Positions 41,448-50,238 of a stretch of 64,000 bases of DNA are shown in pieces. The position numbers and the translations under genes are program-made. Each line of letters begins with the position of its first letter. Within the stretch, counting starts at the first letter, position 1. The stretch comes from Trichomonas vaginalis G3 (lineage: Eukaryota; Parabasalia; Trichomonadida; Trichomonadidae): the NCBI RefSeq assembly GCF_026262505.1, contig NC_067205.1, positions 20,643,645 to 20,707,644 of the forward strand. Direction: 5' to 3'. Below the pieces are notes generated by a model. It had not been told where the DNA came from. It saw only the letters and a list, made by a program, of their open reading frames with translations, and did not search any database.

Positions 41448-42307
41448 ATGCTTCAGGTTGAAAAACAAAGAACAAAAGTAGCAGATACAAAACCGTTAGA
41501 CTATATCTTTACAAATGCTGGTAGGACTATTTCAGATGAAGAAATTTCATCCCGAGTATACAGGTTTGACTATCCAATTCGTTGGCTTCAAAGTCCTTCA
41601 GATGCAAAGGCAATAGGATTTAGAAGAGTTTTGTTTTCAAATAGAACTAACGCATTATGTTCGCAGTATATTTTCATGGCAGTATAAAGGTTCTGATGGT
41701 CTAATAGACAAATTTGACGAAATGAGAATCTTTAGCAGTTCGTTCAGACGAAAGTCTTGAGAAAACTCTAAATGACTTTCAAACTCAAATGAACAAATAT
41801 TATTGGGAATTTCAAGAAAAATACGACTCTTTACTAAATGGAACATACTATCTGAAACTAGAATATGACAAGATGAACTCCACCGTTTCATTTCAAAAGA
41901 TTGAAATTAACCCTCCAAGAGATACAGAGTTTTTATTTTGGAAAGTAGACAAACGTTCTTGGGCACAATTTCTTCGGTTACTAAACCAGAACGAACCATT
42001 ACCACCAGATGGTCCATTTAAATTTATACTTCCACCAGCAGATTTGACAGTTTATAGAAACGTGTTTGACCCTCAAAATGTTATGTGTCATGCAAGTTTC
42101 AGTTCAAGCAACAATAGTTTTCTATGTATTGGTAAGGACTTTTATGACTTTGCTTCTAAATTCTACGAACCACCTAGTAACAGTTTCTCTGACTTTCAAG
42201 TTTGGTTCACAACAAATGGTGTGCAACATATTATTCCATTGTACTATGACTTTTATCTCGAATTGTCTTTCATATATAACTACGGAAAAGTGCTGAAAAA
42301 GTATTGA
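41448..42307 (+). pseudogene. putative virion protein family member, outer element copy 2
   Basis: Paralogue of 34531-35341: FDYPIRWLQSPSDAKAIGFRR, FDPQNVMCHASFSS, NSFLCIGKDFY and YEPPSNSFSDFQVWFTTNG. Breaks between 41640 and 41790. Two copies in one element on opposite strands suggest an old duplication followed by divergence, perhaps two subunits of one structure. Function not known. Confidence 0.52.
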
Positions 42308-42453
42308 ATGTGAAGATATTAGAAAATAACATTTTTTCTAACATCGTAGAAAACTCATGAAAACAATTTATTTTTGACACTTTCACAAAAAACATAAAAA
42401 AGTGCAGTTAAACGTTAAGGTTTACTGAACTGGTTGGATGTCGCCTTCACAGG

Positions 42454-42705
42454 TTATGTAAACGGTTGTCCTGAGAAGTGGAACAGTGCTCTGAGAATTT
42501 GTATAATTCGTGGAATTGGACTCTCTCTGTTTGGAAGTAGTATCCAAGGACGCTTGGCAAAGAACTTTATAATGGCTTCCTTCTTTGCTTGCTTTATGTC
42601 GTCGTAGGCTGTCCCGTCTGGTATTTGAATTGGAATTTCAGTCGAAGTCTCGAGATTCAAGACAGCCCTTCCAGAAATAGTGGTGAACTTGACCTTGGGC
42701 TTCAT
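42454..42705 (-). CDS. hypothetical protein, about 83 aa
   Basis: Begins MKPKVKFTTISGRAVLNLET. A beta-like first half, then basic helical sequence (KQAKKEAIIKFFAKRPW). Its G+C is higher than its neighbours, like the repeat region beside it. No family recognised and no clear promoter box, so it may be a remnant. Confidence 0.35.
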   Translation of the reverse strand: MKPKVKFTTISGRAVLNLETSTEIPIQIPDGTAYDDIKQAKKEAIIKFFAKRPWILLPNRESPIPRIIQILRALFHFSGQPFT

Positions 42706-42789
42706 GACCTTGCGCAAGTAGTCTTTTACGCAGTCGTTTATTTAAATTAGGTAAACTGCCTCGTCAAATCCTTCTGGCATTCCGAGTCC

Positions 42790-43078
42790 TTCCATCCGAC
42801 AGGAAAATATTTTCCCGACAACTGGAAAAAATTTTCCTTCCGACAGAAAAATTTTTCCTTCCGACAGGAAGAACTCTTCCAGTTGTCCGTCCGTAAACAT
42901 TCAAATTTTCGAAAATTGAGAACTTTTTGGTCGAACTTCAGAAAAAGTTTTTCCTTCCAACAGGAAAAAATTTTCCTTCCGACAGGAAAAAAATTTCCTT
43001 CCGACAGGAAAAGTTCTTCCTTCCGACAGGAAAAGTTCTTCCTTCCGACAGGAAAAGTTCTTCCTTCCGACAGGACAC
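42790..43078. repeat. 22-bp tandem repeat array
   Basis: Units of the type CCTTCCGACAGGAAAAGTTCTT. In the last part CCGACAGG recurs at exact 22-bp steps (42979, 43001, 43023, 43045, 43067); earlier units are more diverged. Each unit contains TTTTCCT-TCCGAC-AGGAAAA, a 7-bp hairpin. Both strands are open for long distances only because the repeat is free of stops, so long frames here are not genes. Confidence 0.85.
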
Positions 43079-43084
43079 AAACGA

Positions 43085-43501
43085 ATGTCCCACGTCCCAC
43101 CAACCCAGTCCATTCCCAAACCAGAGGAACCTAAAGAACCACAACAGTCTCCTCAGCAACCTCAGTTCCAGCAAGTACCTCCGAATTTCTACCAATTTCC
43201 ACCTCAAGGTTACTACCCACCACAAGGCTTCCCGAACTACCCTCCTCAGCCTATGCCTTACTTCCCCAACCCTTGGATGTTCCAGCAAGCTCCACCCCAG
43301 CAATTCCAATCTCAATCCAAATCGAAGAGAGACCAAGAGTTCGAAGAAGGTCTGAACCGTTTACGCAAAGAGTATGCTACAGCTCCAATTGAGAGAAAGT
43401 TGTTCCCGGACCAAAAATATAATTTAGGTGAAGAGGTGAGATCTCACCTGTTTTCTCACCTGTTTTCTCACCTGTTTTCTCACCCTCTTGAATTTTCATG
43501 A
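43085..43501 (+). CDS. Pro/Gln-rich protein running into a repeat, 138 aa
   Basis: Starts MSHVPPTQSIPKPEEPKEPQ, immediately after the tandem array. About 75 residues are Pro, Gln, Phe and Tyr rich (NFYQFPPQGYYPPQGFP), then a charged helix (KRDQEFEEGLNRLRKEY). The last 20 residues (HLFSHLFSHLFSH) are encoded by the GGTGAGATCTCACC repeat block, so the original C-terminus was probably replaced. No family known. Confidence 0.5.
   Translation: MSHVPPTQSIPKPEEPKEPQQSPQQPQFQQVPPNFYQFPPQGYYPPQGFPNYPPQPMPYFPNPWMFQQAPPQQFQSQSKSKRDQEFEEGLNRLRKEYATAPIERKLFPDQKYNLGEEVRSHLFSHLFSHLFSHPLEFS
43425..43500. repeat. palindromic repeat block 1 (AGGTGAGATCTCACCT)
   Basis: TTTAGGTGAAG, then the perfect 16-bp palindrome at 43434-43449, then three TGTTTTCTCACC units and TGAATTTTCATGAATTTCC. 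Same element as blocks at 43668, 44727 and 45800. The last two are inverted relative to the first two. Confidence 0.85.
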
Positions 43502-43585
43502 ATTTCCTTAGGATAGAAAAAATAAAGTTAGTTTTATTTTATTTATTTTGTATTTTTTTGTATGTAAAGACATGATTTCAGGGAT

Positions 43586-43623
43586 TTTTTTGACGAAGTG
43601 TAAACCTTCACTTCGTCAAAAAA
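43586..43623. other. perfect 15-bp hairpin GACGAAGTG/CACTTCGTC
   Basis: TTTTTTGACGAAGTG, loop TAAACCTT, CACTTCGTCAAAAAA. It follows a promoter-and-ATG sequence identical to that of the next gene (AAGACATGATTTCA), so here the hairpin stands where a gene body would be expected. The same stem recurs four times in the array at 45567. It could act at RNA 3' ends or be a recombination remnant. Confidence 0.7.
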
Positions 43624-43667
43624 TAACAGTTATCTAATGAAAAAGTGTCATTTTTCAGCAAAAATAA

Positions 43668-43740
43668 TGTTTAGGTGAAGAGGTGAGATCTCACCTGTTT
43701 TTTCACCTCTTGAATTTTCATGAATTTTCCCGAAATAAAA
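43668..43740. repeat. palindromic repeat block 2
   Basis: AATAATGTTTAGGTGAAG, palindrome at 43681-43696, then TTTTTTCACCTCTTGAATTTTCATGAATTTTCC. It leads into the A+T-rich upstream region of the next gene. Confidence 0.85.
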
Positions 43741-43788
43741 AATAAAGTTAGTTTTATTTTTTATTTTTTTTTATTTTGTATAAAAGAC

Positions 43789-44727
43789 ATGATTTCAACA
43801 ATCGGCACAACAACAATTCAAACAACAGCACCAAACTCGTTAGTCATGAATCCAACATCTATGTTAGTAGAGATGAAAAGCTTCATTCCTTCTTCATATA
43901 CTTTTGAAACAGAAATCCAGAAGATAAAGCAAGAACTTTTAACAAGTAATTTAGACTGTAGTGCGAAAGATGAAACAAATGAACAGTATCTTTATGAAAT
44001 GCAGGACCTCATCGACCATTTACCCAAATTGCCTGAAATCCAACAACAAAAACTCACTATTCCTGAATTCGATGAAATAGAAGTCAAAGCAACTGACTCA
44101 GTAGAAATAAAGAAGTTCATACGAAAGGTAAACTATGAGTTTCTAGGATTTCATTGCAACCATAAGGTTATGGACAAAGATTGCGACATGGTATATAAGA
44201 ATGTTTCTGACATATATAAATCTGAAGAATTTAAGACCTACGACAACTTTGTTTCGTTAGTTGCTGAATGTGTATGGCAGATAAGAGATCAAGATAGAAG
44301 AGGTAAGGTATGGAACAAACAAATAAGACCCGCTATGTTTGAGATGAAGAGAGCAATTGACGCTTTAGTTGTTTTAGCAGGTAAGGTTTCAGAATATAAC
44401 GCAAAAATGAACCCGCAATGTTCTAAATGTAAAGCAGCAATGAGGAGATATAACTACTCCGTCAAAGAGATAGAACGTATGAGAAACGACTATGCAGACT
44501 TAAAGAAAGAAGCAGAAAAACCAGCAGAAAATAAAATGGACATGTTAGAATTTCTGAACAAAAACTATCCAACAGCAGAAGATTTCCTTCTATCTGACGT
44601 CAAGAAGAAATATAAAGAAACTTTCGGTATCGTTAAAACTTTTGACATACTGACAGAAGAAATAGAAGCTACGAAACTGTTTAGGATTTCAAATATACAT
44701 CGTACAATTCATGTAAAACGCTTGTGA
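43789..44727 (+). CDS. hypothetical Maverick protein, 312 aa, intact
   Basis: Starts MISTIGTTTIQTTAPNSLVM. Mostly helical; a Cys pair in NPQCSKCKAAMRR (CxxC) near residue 225 and another Cys near residue 140 might bind metal, but no known zinc-finger pattern is complete. Upstream sequence ATAAAGTTAGTTTTATTTT is shared with the KilA-N gene and the empty cassette at 43520. It lies between repeat blocks 2 and 3, like a cassette. Not recognised. Confidence 0.6.
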   Translation: MISTIGTTTIQTTAPNSLVMNPTSMLVEMKSFIPSSYTFETEIQKIKQELLTSNLDCSAKDETNEQYLYEMQDLIDHLPKLPEIQQQKLTIPEFDEIEVKATDSVEIKKFIRKVNYEFLGFHCNHKVMDKDCDMVYKNVSDIYKSEEFKTYDNFVSLVAECVWQIRDQDRRGKVWNKQIRPAMFEMKRAIDALVVLAGKVSEYNAKMNPQCSKCKAAMRRYNYSVKEIERMRNDYADLKKEAEKPAENKMDMLEFLNKNYPTAEDFLLSDVKKKYKETFGIVKTFDILTEEIEATKLFRISNIHRTIHVKRL

Positions 44728-44815
44728 AAAAACAGGTGAGAAAACAGGTGAGAAAACAGGTGAGATCTCACCTCTTCACCTAAACATTATTTTTGCTGAA
44801 AAATGACCAAATTTC
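44727..44815. repeat. palindromic repeat block 3, inverted
   Basis: AACAGGTGAGAAAACAGGTG units, palindrome at 44758-44773, then CTTCACCTAAACATTATTTT. It begins at the stop codon of the preceding gene. Confidence 0.85.
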
Positions 44816-44892
44816 ATGAATTTCCTTAAGACAGAAAAAATAAAGTTAGTTTTATTTTTATTTATTTTTTTATTTTGTATGTAAGAACAGAA

Positions 44893-45504
44893 ATGACAAA
44901 CATTGAGTTTGAAACAGTTAAAAAGATAGACAATGACACCAAAGTGGTTAGAATAGGTGATTTAAACGTAAGATACTCAAAGAAATACAACAAATATTCT
45001 TTGTCAGACATTATATCTCCATCTGGAAAGAAACCGAAGGACTGGGTTAGAATTGCTTCTACTCAGAAAATTTTGACAAGAAATCCTGAGCTTATAATAT
45101 CGGTAAGATTCTATGGAACTACAGCATATCTCATTGACAAAAGTCTTATACCAATAGTTTTGTTATGGTTAGACCCAGTTGTTGGATATAACTTCATAAC
45201 ATATGGTTCATTCGATACGGAATGTTGCAGTGAAGGCTTACTTTACATCGTTCAGAAACCGAAGGACTTCAACACAAAAAGATATAAGATAGGAAGAACA
45301 TATAATATAACTCTAAGATATGACAGTACAGTCAATAGAGTCAAGGTTGTGTTCGTTAATGATATGAGAGCTGCTGAAACAGAACTGCTTGAAGTTTTTG
45401 AGAAAATGTATGGTGCTCCCATAAAAGGTAAAGAAACGTTTGAAGTAGATGAGATAGATAAAGCTATAAAATTATTTGACGAAGTTGCTGAAAAATACAT
45501 GTAA
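44893..45504 (+). CDS. KilA-N domain protein with T5orf172/GIY-YIG-like C-terminus, 203 aa
   Basis: Starts MTNIEFETVKKIDNDTKVVR. The N-terminal KilA-N domain, a DNA-binding fold common in large DNA viruses and phages, shows YSLSDIISPSGKK and the helix region ending SLIPIVLLWLDPVVGYNF. The C-terminal part, GLLYIVQKPKDFNTKRYKIG followed by RTYNITLRYDST and RAAETELLEVFEKMYG, fits the T5orf172/MUG113 branch of GIY-YIG domains often joined to KilA-N. Probable DNA-binding regulator or nuclease-like protein. Intact, with the cassette-type upstream region. Confidence 0.75.
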   Translation: MTNIEFETVKKIDNDTKVVRIGDLNVRYSKKYNKYSLSDIISPSGKKPKDWVRIASTQKILTRNPELIISVRFYGTTAYLIDKSLIPIVLLWLDPVVGYNFITYGSFDTECCSEGLLYIVQKPKDFNTKRYKIGRTYNITLRYDSTVNRVKVVFVNDMRAAETELLEVFEKMYGAPIKGKETFEVDEIDKAIKLFDEVAEKYM

Positions 45505-45566
45505 AGCGTTTATTTTTGGTCTTTTGTGAAAGATAGAAAAAATAACGCTAATTTTTTATAAAATTT

Positions 45567-45778
45567 GACGAAGTGCAAATCTTCACTTCGTGTCATAATG
45601 TAAAAATAACGCTAATTTTTGACGAAGTGCAAATCTTCACTTCGTGTCATAATGTAAAAATAACGCTAATTTTTGACGAAGTGCAAATCTTCACTTCGTG
45701 TCATAATGTAAAAATAACGCTAATTTTTGACGAAGTGCAAATCTTCACTTCGTGTCATAATGTAAAAATAACGCTTAC
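45567..45778. repeat. 54-bp tandem repeat, four copies, each with a hairpin
   Basis: Unit starts at 45567, 45621, 45675 and 45729, nearly identical. Each has GACGAAGTG-CAAATCTT-CACTTCGTGTC, then ATAATGTAAAAATAACGCTAATTTTT. Eight base pairs of stem are perfect. It follows the KilA-N stop. The 54-bp period is a multiple of three, which creates a false long ORF. Confidence 0.92.
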
Positions 45779-45799
45779 CATGTAAAACGGTTGTGAAAA

Positions 45800-45900
45800 A
45801 AAAAGAGGTGAAAAATTAGGTGAGAAAACAGGTGAGATCTCACCTCTTCACCTAAACATTATTTTTGCTGAAAAATGACCAAATTTCATGAATTTCCTCA
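45800..45900. repeat. palindromic repeat block 4, inverted
   Basis: GAGGTGAAAAATTAGGTGAG, palindrome at 45830-45845, CTTCACCTAAACATTATTTT, then TTTCATGAATTTCC. Directly downstream (45905-46080) are two direct copies of CGCCAAAACTCTATGAAAAC-type sequence with no gene. Confidence 0.85.
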
Positions 45901-46141
45901 TATGCTTGCTTCCCTCGGAAAACCGAGAGAAGAGATTCCGTATGAAAACAGTGAAGAACAGTGAGTACGTAAAAAAACGTAGTCGCCAAAACTCTATGAA
46001 AACAGTGAAGAACAGCGAGACCGACTTTTTTCTGGGTCGCCAAAACTCTATGAAAATCATGAAAAATAACAGAGTATTTTGACAACTTCAAACAAGTAGG
46101 GTAGATGATACTTTTTCTATTAAACCGTTTTGACATTTCTC

Positions 46142-46321
46142 ATGAGTGAGTATAGTTCTGCCGAACCATTGGAAGAGAAGAAGTACCCTTGCTGGCAAAA
46201 GACAAAAATAGTTGCCTTAGTTGTCATTGCAATTGTACTCGTAATTGAATTCATTGTACTTCTCTTCACGTACATAAAACTCAAGGACGGCATATGCTTT
46301 AAGAAGCTACCATCTTACTAA
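46142..46321 (+). CDS. small single-span membrane protein, 59 aa
   Basis: MSEYSSAEPLEEKKYPCWQK, then a strong hydrophobic helix (IVALVVIAIVLVIEFIVLLF) and a short basic end. Probably a membrane or envelope-associated small protein of the element. No family known. Confidence 0.5.
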   Translation: MSEYSSAEPLEEKKYPCWQKTKIVALVVIAIVLVIEFIVLLFTYIKLKDGICFKKLPSY

Positions 46322-46340
46322 GACTAAACACTTACATTTT

Positions 46341-47213
46341 TCAAGCTTGACTTTTTACAATTTGAACTTTGTTTGCGTAGATATGAATTCTGAAAGAAGT
46401 ATGAGGGTCTTGTATGACTTTGTACTTCTCCCATAGTTCATGTCTGTCAAACTTACCTGCCATGGACTCTTTCATAAGTTCCATGAAATCGTCTTCGGAC
46501 AATCCGGGGAAAAGTACAATGTCAGTAAGTATTCTTTTACATCCTTACTTAAACTCTTTGCTGTCTGTACACAAATGACAACTGAGATGTTAAAGTGTCT
46601 GAGCTTCTTAAGAATTCGACACATATCTTGTTCTCTGTTCTTTAACAAAGGATGAGAAGCAAAGTCATCTAAGATAAGAAGACATCTATGAGGGTAAGTC
46701 TTCCAATCGTAAGATTGCAATTTCTTCGAAATGTATTCTATCTCTTTCTGTTTGTTTCTGAAGTGTTTCTTCTCTAATATTCTCTGCATTTCCTCATGGG
46801 TCTTTAAACTTAGAATTTATATACTCATTTATAGCATTATACTTCAAAACTCTTCTTTGGTACTTCTTTATCCAATCTAACAACTCAGTATCCTTTATAC
46901 ATACTAACTTAGACTTCTTTATAATATCTTTGAACGAATTGACGGTTTGGTCAAATTGACCAGAAGTACTACAAATAACAACTAACTCATAGAATGGGTT
47001 CTTCTCATCTAGTTCTTGTTGTTGTGCAGCCATTTTAAGATAAGTGAAAGTCTTACCCGACCCAGGTGGTGCAATTAGACCTGTTATACCATTCTGAGCA
47101 AATAAGAACTTGTCATGTATAGGTTTTATCTGAGCATTTTCTAACTTCCTCTTGTTCTTGTTTAAAACATTCTCAAATTTCTTGTCAATGTCAGCAAACT
47201 TTTTTTCTAACAT
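46341..47213 (-). pseudogene. Maverick DNA-packaging ATPase of the outer element, two frameshifts
   Basis: Walker A is LIAPPGSGKTFTY near residue 60; Walker B is RCLLILDDFASH near residue 170. After a break near 46480 comes the C-terminal region GLSEDDFMELMKESMAGKFD and FRIHIYANKV, matching the inner ATPase. Another break is near 46790. Start chosen at MLEKKFADIDKKF, since the frame upstream overlaps the divergent gene's promoter. About 290 aa. It drives genome packaging in the family. Confidence 0.85.
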
Positions 47214-47249
47214 ATTTTTAGAAAAATTAAAATTTTTATCTTTTAGAAA
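47214..47249. promoter_or_regulatory. 36-bp divergent start region
   Basis: Rightward AATTTTTATCTTTTAGAAAATG; leftward AATTTTTCTAAAAATATG. Both carry the T-run box of the other element genes. Confidence 0.5.
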
Positions 47250-47698
47250 ATGTCTAGCGATTTCGCTATCTATATTCGAGACAAGCTTTTCGACAGCAAA
47301 ACATCTGTCGACCATAAAATCTTACATAGTGTAAACAAGAAAGGTGAATTTGTTCTAAAGTTCTGTTTCTGGGAATATGACAAGAACCATAAAACATTAA
47401 GCAGAGAAGTCTTAAAATTTGTCAATGACAGACTTGTTGACAGAGATGACGCCTCTTGGAAGATGAAGTCCAACAAAACTTCTTAGAATGCAAAGAAGAC
47501 ACATGCGCTGTTCTTGAAGATGAAATAGAAAACAGAATAGAAGAGCTATTAAAGGACAAAGAACTTTTACATAAATATAGTTGCGAAATTTGACATAACT
47601 CCACCAGAAAAGAAGAAGAAAGAAAAGAAAGAAAAGAAAGTAGAAGAAGAGAAGAAAGAACCTGAACCAGTTCCAGAGAAAAAGAAATTTGACATGTA
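47250..47698 (+). pseudogene. hypothetical protein with lysine/glutamate-rich tail, frameshifted
   Basis: MSSDFAIYIRDKLFDSKTSV; then FCFWEYDKNHKTLSREVLKF. Breaks near 47480 and 47590 lead through an acidic helical part (EDEIENRIEELLKDKELL) to a tail PPEKKKKEKKEKKVEEEKKE ending KKKFDM. About 148 codons. No family recognised. Confidence 0.42.
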
Positions 47699-47715
47699 AA
47701 AATAAAATTTTATTT

Positions 47716-48134
47716 TTAGAACATTTCTGGGTCAATGTCAATGTTCTCTTCCTCTTTAGGAGCAAACACTGGCTTAGACTCTAAAATCTTTTTACCCAAT
47801 TTACCTTGAACTTCTACAACTTTAGACTCATAATATTCATAGTCGTCTGCTTTCTTTGGTTCATAAGGTATAACAAGTTTGTATGCTTTGCCTTCTTTAA
47901 GGTTTGAAACCTTCTGTCAAAACTTTCTTTGACTGCTAACAAACCTTCTATGTCTAAGTCTTCAAATTTCGCACCATTTTTAGTCACAATAGCAAACTTA
48001 ACTGGTTCGATGTTCCAAACTTTGCTGAATGAAGACTTTTCAAAATGGTAGAAGTAAACATTCAAATATGTGAATGGGTCTAGTTCTTCTTTAAGTCCTG
48101 ACATGTACTTGTTTACTGAGATGAATTTTGCCAT
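47716..48134 (-). pseudogene. SSB-like protein with acidic C-terminal tail, one frameshift
   Basis: About 139 codons. Starts MAKFISVNKYMSGLKEELDP. Mostly strand-like, with LNVYFYHFEKSSFSKVW, VTKNGAKFEDLD and, after a break near 47905, KAYKLVIPYEPKKADDYEYY. It ends in an acidic tail KEEENIDIDPEMF with a terminal Phe, as in bacterial and phage single-stranded DNA-binding proteins. It lies 31 bp downstream of the SF3 helicase on the same strand. The SSB role is inference from tail, size and neighbour; no OB-fold signature was proven. Confidence 0.4.
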
Positions 48135-48165
48135 CTTTTTCTATCGGATAAAAAAATATTTTTTT

Positions 48166-49407
48166 TTAAAATTTACTCAAAAAATTTTTCTTTGTATATA
48201 CACCATTCTGTACGTCTAAAAGACTTTTGACATTTGCCAAGAATGTTCGTTTAGACGCTGTCATATAACCATATTCTTGACAATATTGTTTATACGAATC
48301 GTACAATGACCTTTCATCTAAACACTCAAAGTCAGTTTCATCTATGAACAGTTCATATACACTCTTGTTTGCTTCTAACAATGTTTGTCTCTCTTCGGTA
48401 TGTGGAATTTGTCTTGGATTGAACTTTGAAATATCTAATGTCATAAAATATGAGAACAAGTGGTTGTAAAAGTCAGATGTCAAAGTTTCTGCTAAGTCGT
48501 CAAAATATTCTGTATCTTGCATATGAGCTTCTGACGTTCTGACAACTACATATCTTCTGTCAGAACTTTCTAACTTCATCGGAACAGCATTGTTTGAAAC
48601 CATAATGAAGTTTGCAACATTTTCACAAACTCTTTGGTCTTTATATTTTCTTTCAACAACTCCAACTTTGTCTGTTATAAGACTCTTCAAAGCATCTGAG
48701 TTCAAAACTTTTGTTGTATCTATACTTTGAAGTTCGTTACATACTATAAGTTTCATATTCTCTATTGAGGAGTTAAACTTGCCACAGATGTTTTCTAAGT
48801 TTGTCATATTCGGGTTCGAATAGCCCTCTAACAGTTTGCACAAAATATCTGTAAAGAAAGTATTCTTACCAGTTCCTTGTTTTCCAATTATAATGAGAGC
48901 AGTTTCATTTTTAGCACTTGGATGTTGTAAGATGTTTGCAAACCAACATAAGATATACTCATAGACTCTTTCGTTTCCATTGCATATAATTTCTTTGACA
49001 TGGTCTAACCAAGCTTCTATAATATTTTCTTTCCATTCTACTTGTTCGTATTTATATCCAGTGAAGATAGAATAGAAGTTTGGAGAAGGTGTATAGAACT
49101 TTATACCTCGAACTGAAAAATCTTCTAACTTTGACAATAAGATATCCCAAGCATCTAACATCTTCATGCCAACTTGTACGACTTTTATTTTCTTAAGTTT
49201 CTGTCTACATTCTTGTTCTGAAACTATTGTTGCTTTAGGTTTGTTAAAGACTACATCCCATTCTTTCATAACATAACATTCTGGGGCAGAGTCGACATAA
49301 ATGACTAAACGTTTCAAATTCTCGACTGCTTTGTTATAGTCTCTAAATGGACACATATTTCTGAATGCTTGGAAGTCATAAAAATCTGAAACATCTATTC
49401 TGTACAT
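48166..49407 (-). CDS. superfamily 3 helicase (D5-like), 413 aa, intact
   Basis: A hexameric AAA+ helicase expected to unwind DNA at the replication fork. Walker A is GKQGTGKNTFF near residue 175, Walker B is MKLIVCNELQ near 220 and motif C is ANFIMVSNN near 270, followed by the SSDRRYVVVRTSE arginine-finger region. The N-terminal 160 residues lack recognisable primase motifs; the C-terminus ends in a winged-helix-like segment. Helicases of this type occur in virophages, poxviruses and giant viruses and are not part of the usual Maverick core. The unbroken frame supports recent function. Confidence 0.88.
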   Translation of the reverse strand: MYRIDVSDFYDFQAFRNMCPFRDYNKAVENLKRLVIYVDSAPECYVMKEWDVVFNKPKATIVSEQECRQKLKKIKVVQVGMKMLDAWDILLSKLEDFSVRGIKFYTPSPNFYSIFTGYKYEQVEWKENIIEAWLDHVKEIICNGNERVYEYILCWFANILQHPSAKNETALIIIGKQGTGKNTFFTDILCKLLEGYSNPNMTNLENICGKFNSSIENMKLIVCNELQSIDTTKVLNSDALKSLITDKVGVVERKYKDQRVCENVANFIMVSNNAVPMKLESSDRRYVVVRTSEAHMQDTEYFDDLAETLTSDFYNHLFSYFMTLDISKFNPRQIPHTEERQTLLEANKSVYELFIDETDFECLDERSLYDSYKQYCQEYGYMTASKRTFLANVKSLLDVQNGVYTKKNFLSKF

Positions 49408-49436
49408 TTTTATAAAAATAAAAAAAATATTTTTTT

Positions 49437-50234
49437 TTATTCTTGACTTTGTTGTTGCATTTGTTGCATTTGTTGTTCTTGAGCTATTTGTTGTTGAAGT
49501 TGTTCTTGTAATACAATACTTTCACCAGTTGCATCTTCCAATTCGAAACTTTCTGCCGTCATTGACAAATACATAGGACATAAAAGTTTTACAGGAACAA
49601 AGTTTGCGTCAACTAATGTCAACGTTATACTTGCCAAAGTGTTTGAGTTCACTAAGGTTGAAAATTCTGCATTCGAATGAACAATAGGCAAACCAGCAGA
49701 GAAAGTATTGTTTATACGCATAAGTATCTTTTGGTCATAATAGTTTCTGTCGACATTCGAATAACACTTTGAACCTAAGTTTGAAACAATATATAAGATT
49801 GGTGTGCTTAATGTCAATGGAATAGACATTCCTTGTATGACACCTTTTCCTGTTATAGGAAACTGTTGGTAGTAAAAACCAGAAATAAGTTTTGTATTAT
49901 AGCTCATATCGTTTATAGTAAACTCAGTCGGACATCCAAACATAATGAAACCTGCTCTAGTTGCAGCACATGTTACACCCGTACTTAAAGTATTAAATAA
50001 GTCAACAAAACCTGTTGGTGGTATATCTGAGTAAGTATCTTCAAAGGAGTATTTTTTACCATTCACAACAATAAAGTCTTCTGGTGTCAAAAGAGCAAAA
50101 CAGGCTTTAGTCGTCATTGTGTTTAAGGTTAGTTTACAATATCGTCCTTGAGGACTTTGTAAGTTTGTTGTTATAGAATTATATGACTCAGGGTTTTTAG
50201 TCGTAATAGTATAAACCATTATATCTTCTGCCAT
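49437..50234 (-). CDS. probable minor capsid protein of the outer element, 265 aa, intact
   Basis: MAEDIMVYTITTKNPESYNS; then beta-rich sequence with KACFALLTPEDFIVVNGKKY, SYNTKLISGFYYQQFP, and the strand LPIVHSNAEFSTLVNSNTLA. It ends with a Gln-rich tail. It aligns with the inner-element protein at 19231-19994. Length and strand pattern fit a single jelly-roll penton-like protein. Located between the helicase and the CCG-motif gene in a minus-strand run, probably co-transcribed. Confidence 0.52.
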   Translation of the reverse strand: MAEDIMVYTITTKNPESYNSITTNLQSPQGRYCKLTLNTMTTKACFALLTPEDFIVVNGKKYSFEDTYSDIPPTGFVDLFNTLSTGVTCAATRAGFIMFGCPTEFTINDMSYNTKLISGFYYQQFPITGKGVIQGMSIPLTLSTPILYIVSNLGSKCYSNVDRNYYDQKILMRINNTFSAGLPIVHSNAEFSTLVNSNTLASITLTLVDANFVPVKLLCPMYLSMTAESFELEDATGESIVLQEQLQQQIAQEQQMQQMQQQSQE

Positions 50235-50238
50235 TTAC

